DNA of 5,967 nucleotides, taken from the NCBI GenBank assembly GCA_027031185.1, contig JALVEF010000014.1, positions 1 through 5,967 of the forward strand. Direction: 5' to 3'. Under the pieces are notes generated by a model, which saw only the letters and a list, made by a program, of their open reading frames with translations, did no database searches and was not told the DNA's origin. Positions 5,095 to 5,967 of the stretch are shown piece by piece; positions within the stretch are counted from its first letter, which is position 1; the number at the start of each line of letters is the position of its first letter. Source of the stretch: Saprospiraceae bacterium. Lineage in GTDB: Bacteria; Bacteroidota; Bacteroidia; Chitinophagales; Saprospiraceae. The position numbers and the translations under genes are program-made.

Positions 5095-5099
5095 AAAAA
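5070..5099 (-). promoter_or_regulatory. Possible Bacteroidota-type promoter for the hydrolase
   Basis: Reading the minus strand, TTTTTG (5099-5094) is followed after 16 bases by TATATTCG (5077-5070), one mismatch from TAnnTTTG. The spacer is one base shorter than the usual 17-23. Transcription would begin near 5064, downstream of the GTG/ATG at 5094/5091 and about 48 bases upstream of the GTG at 5016. Confidence 0.35.
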
Positions 5100-5132
5100 C
5101 GGCTTGGGCGACGGGAATTTCCGGTTTTATGC

Positions 5133-5163
5133 TTGGGACGGATGCGGGGTCCCCTTATCTTTG
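5133..5163 (+). promoter_or_regulatory. Bacteroidota promoter (TTG - 20 bp - TATCTTTG)
   Basis: An exact TAnnTTTG box, TATCTTTG at 5156-5163, has a TTG at 5133-5135 with a 20-base spacer, within the 17-23 known for this phylum. Transcription should start near 5170. An inverted pair GTCCCC (5149-5154) / GGGGAC (5176-5181) brackets the -7 box and start site, which could be an operator. No ORF with a good start follows before the terminator at 5293-5322. Confidence 0.55.
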
Positions 5164-5169
5164 TATCAT

Positions 5170-5323
5170 CCTTTCGGGGACAAAACAAAAACACTGAACG
5201 ACACGCACACTTTGAGAACACTTCATTGGACAGACTTTTGAGTTGGGACATTTTTTCATAACCTTTTTGCGCCATTTATTTTTGACACCTTGAAAAAGAC
5301 CCGCGGGCGCGGGTCTTTTTTTA
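5170..5323 (+). ncRNA. Candidate small RNA of about 150 nt
   Basis: The stretch lies between a well-formed promoter (5133-5163) and a strong intrinsic terminator (5293-5322). On the plus strand it has no ATG; the only short TTG-initiated frame ends after about a dozen codons. The 5' part is rich in A and C (5180-5215) and looks unstructured; the middle has T-rich runs, and the only strong stem is the terminator. I do not recognise a known RNA family such as 6S. It would be transcribed away from the hydrolase gene. Call rests on promoter plus terminator only. Confidence 0.35.
5293..5322. terminator. Strong bidirectional intrinsic terminator
   Basis: GACCCGC (5298-5304) pairs with GCGGGTC (5309-5315) around GGGC. 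AAAAA (5293-5297) precedes the stem and TTTTTTT (5316-5322) follows it, so it can work on both strands. On the plus strand it would end the candidate RNA from 5170; on the minus strand it would end the SSB remnant transcript. Confidence 0.85.
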
Positions 5324-5353
5324 TTGGCGTCACGGTACCGCGCTTTGACTACA

Positions 5354-5407
5354 CCCTTCGATTTCACTCAGGGCAGCGCTCAACGACCGCAAGGGCAGGT
5401 AAGTGCG
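5354..5407. repeat. Repeat remnants joined to the SSB 3' end
   Basis: CCCTTCGATTTCACTCAGGG at 5354-5373 is a variant of the CTTCGA...CTCAGGG repeat seen at 3833-3849 and 3878-3892. AAGGGCAGGTAAGTGCG at 5391-5407 matches 16 of 17 bases of the right end of element 2 (3566-3582). The SSB-like coding similarity stops at this join, so repeat DNA has replaced the end of that gene. Confidence 0.65.
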
Positions 5408-5643
5408 TAATGGGTACGGACGGCGACCTTCTTGCCCTTGCGGAGCAGGTCGTGCATGATGGTGGCATACCGGCCCAGGGCGACAATGGGATGCCATTGG
5501 GTCTCGATGACCGGCTCGCCTTTGTCGTTGTGATACACTTCTTTGGTGATGACGGCCGTGGTGGCCCGGGCGGTGCCCCGGCCGGGCGATTGCATTTAGA
5601 TGTCCCGTCCAATGTGGCCGACGATCTGTACTTGATTGTTCAT
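5380..5643 (-). pseudogene. Single-stranded-DNA-binding protein (SSB) remnant
   Basis: Read on the minus strand from ATG 5643, codons 1-15 give MNNQVQIVGHIGRDI, the usual SSB first strand and GxxGRD turn. A TAA follows at codon 16 (5598-5596); a single change from GAA would restore a typical Glu. The same frame continues with GTARAT (23-28), VYHNDKGEPVIETQWHPIVALGRYA (36-60, with the conserved Trp-His after the variable loop) and LRKGKKVAVR (67-76). These are the oligonucleotide-binding-fold marks of SSB, which coats single-stranded DNA in replication and repair. After residue 76 the frame enters repeat DNA and ends THYALTCPCGR, so the last strands and acidic C-terminal tip are missing. Restarting at Met17 would lack the first strand. 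A functional copy is presumably elsewhere. Confidence 0.75.
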
Positions 5644-5705
5644 TTGGTGCATGGTGATGGTTTATGTTTGACAAAGTGGCGCAAAGTTGGGGCGGGTTGG
5701 GGCTT

Positions 5706-5745
5706 TATCCGTTTGTAAACGGTTATATCCGTTTATTGACGGATA
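5706..5745. promoter_or_regulatory. Operator-like cluster of TATCCGTTT sites
   Basis: TATCCGTTT occurs as a direct repeat at 5706-5714 and 5726-5734, exactly 20 bases apart, about two helical turns. Each is followed by an inverted partner: AAACGG at 5717-5722 (forming CCGTTT-GT-AAACGG) and ACGGATA at 5739-5745 (a 7-bp stem with 5726-5732). It lies 63 bases upstream of the SSB remnant start on the minus strand and may be its regulatory site, or a pair of small hairpins. Confidence 0.4.
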
Positions 5746-5871
5746 GGTCCCTGATTGCCAGGAAGTTGTGTTGTAGGACTTTGTGGGAAAATGATAATTC
5801 ATCGGTAACACCGGGCTTGATCGGGCGGAGACGGGGGCGGATGGGTTCCTTGTCAAAAAATACCGGCAAAC
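5746..5871. other. Spacer with no recognisable gene
   Basis: No reading frame here has a credible start, ribosome site or protein-like composition. No clear hairpin or terminator is seen. It separates the operator-like cluster from the promoter at 5872-5902. Confidence 0.4.
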
Positions 5872-5902
5872 TTGATCCAATATGGCAGAAAAGCTATATT
5901 TG
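5872..5902 (+). promoter_or_regulatory. Bacteroidota promoter for a gene at the right edge
   Basis: TTG at 5872-5874 is followed after a 20-base spacer by TATATTTG (5895-5902), an exact TAnnTTTG box. The geometry is identical to the promoter at 5133-5163. Transcription would start near 5909. An ATG at 5961-5963 (ATG GAA) would begin a gene cut off by the window, with a leader of about 50 bases. Confidence 0.5.
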
Positions 5903-5960
5903 TTGTATCAGGTACTTGATCCATTTGTGCCCGGTCCGGATACATGTAAATAGTGGATAT

Positions 5961-5967
5961 ATGGAAT
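5961..5967 (+). CDS. Possible start of a truncated downstream gene
   Basis: Only ATG GAA and one further base are visible. The call rests on the promoter at 5872-5902 and the purine-rich AGTGGA at 5952-5957 just upstream. Nothing can be said about the product. Confidence 0.25.

Noticed and set aside
5081..5275. 64-codon minus-strand frame overlapping the hydrolase start
   Set aside because: Its C-terminal part is an off-frame reading of hydrolase leader DNA, and no family is seen.
5155..5367. Cys-rich minus-strand frame opposite the candidate RNA
   Set aside because: It spans the strong terminator and has no credible start or ribosome site. The inner part from about 5259 (MKKCPNSKVC...) is odd but unsupported.
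5663..5670. TATGTTTG promoter box on the plus strand
   Set aside because: A TTTG lies 16 bases upstream, but nothing downstream on that strand is a gene. One or two chance matches to TAnnTTTG are expected in a window this size.
5841..5967. Open frame of 42 codons running to the window end from ATG 5841
   Set aside because: Its composition is not protein-like and the promoter at 5872-5902 lies inside it; the in-frame ATG at 5961 is the better start.

Overview
The window reads as chromosomal DNA of a member of the Bacteroidota. Three signals point there: exact matches to the Bacteroidota -7 promoter box TAnnTTTG with a -33 TTG about 20 bp upstream (5133-5163 and 5872-5902); start codons mostly without strong Shine-Dalgarno sequences; and intergenic DNA full of short palindromes and octamer arrays of a kind I associate with this phylum. 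Coding regions are moderately GC-rich, except the first gene, which is more AT-rich. Genus cannot be resolved from the sequence alone.

Layout: (1) 1-534, an imperfect 88-bp palindrome running into a GNAT acetyltransferase of the AAC(6')-Iy/Iaa type, whose 5' end looks damaged by a 1-nt shift. (2) 535-812, spacer with two hairpins. (3) 813-1253, a small membrane protein with a strongly acidic tail, followed by an intrinsic terminator at 1282-1309. (4) 1397-3288, a two-gene operon with an ATGA overlap: a DHRS7-like short-chain dehydrogenase and a double-domain VOC (glyoxalase fold) protein. (5) 3255-4019, about 730 bp of repeats: an octamer array that supplies the VOC stop codon, two related 105-110 bp elements with inverted-repeat ends, each holding a short ORF with an SD-like sequence, and a 156-bp nested palindrome. 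(6) 4020-4313, a doubtful small lipoprotein ORF running into the 3' end of a convergent gene. (7) 5094-4207 (minus), an alpha/beta hydrolase. (8) 5133-5323, a divergent promoter and strong terminator with no ORF between them, a candidate small RNA. (9) 5643-5380 (minus), a broken single-stranded-DNA-binding protein gene with an internal stop and a 3' end replaced by repeat DNA. (10) 5706-5967, an operator-like cluster and a promoter for a gene that begins at the window edge.

Functionally, the SDR and VOC proteins are probably made together and may act on the same carbonyl compound, but no substrate can be named. The acetyltransferase, hydrolase and SSB remnant look unrelated to them. The most unusual material is the repeat cluster at 3255-3589: its two elements sit at the same phase of the octamer array, encode similar short peptides differing by a whole-codon indel, and have a third partial copy at the end of the SSB pseudogene.
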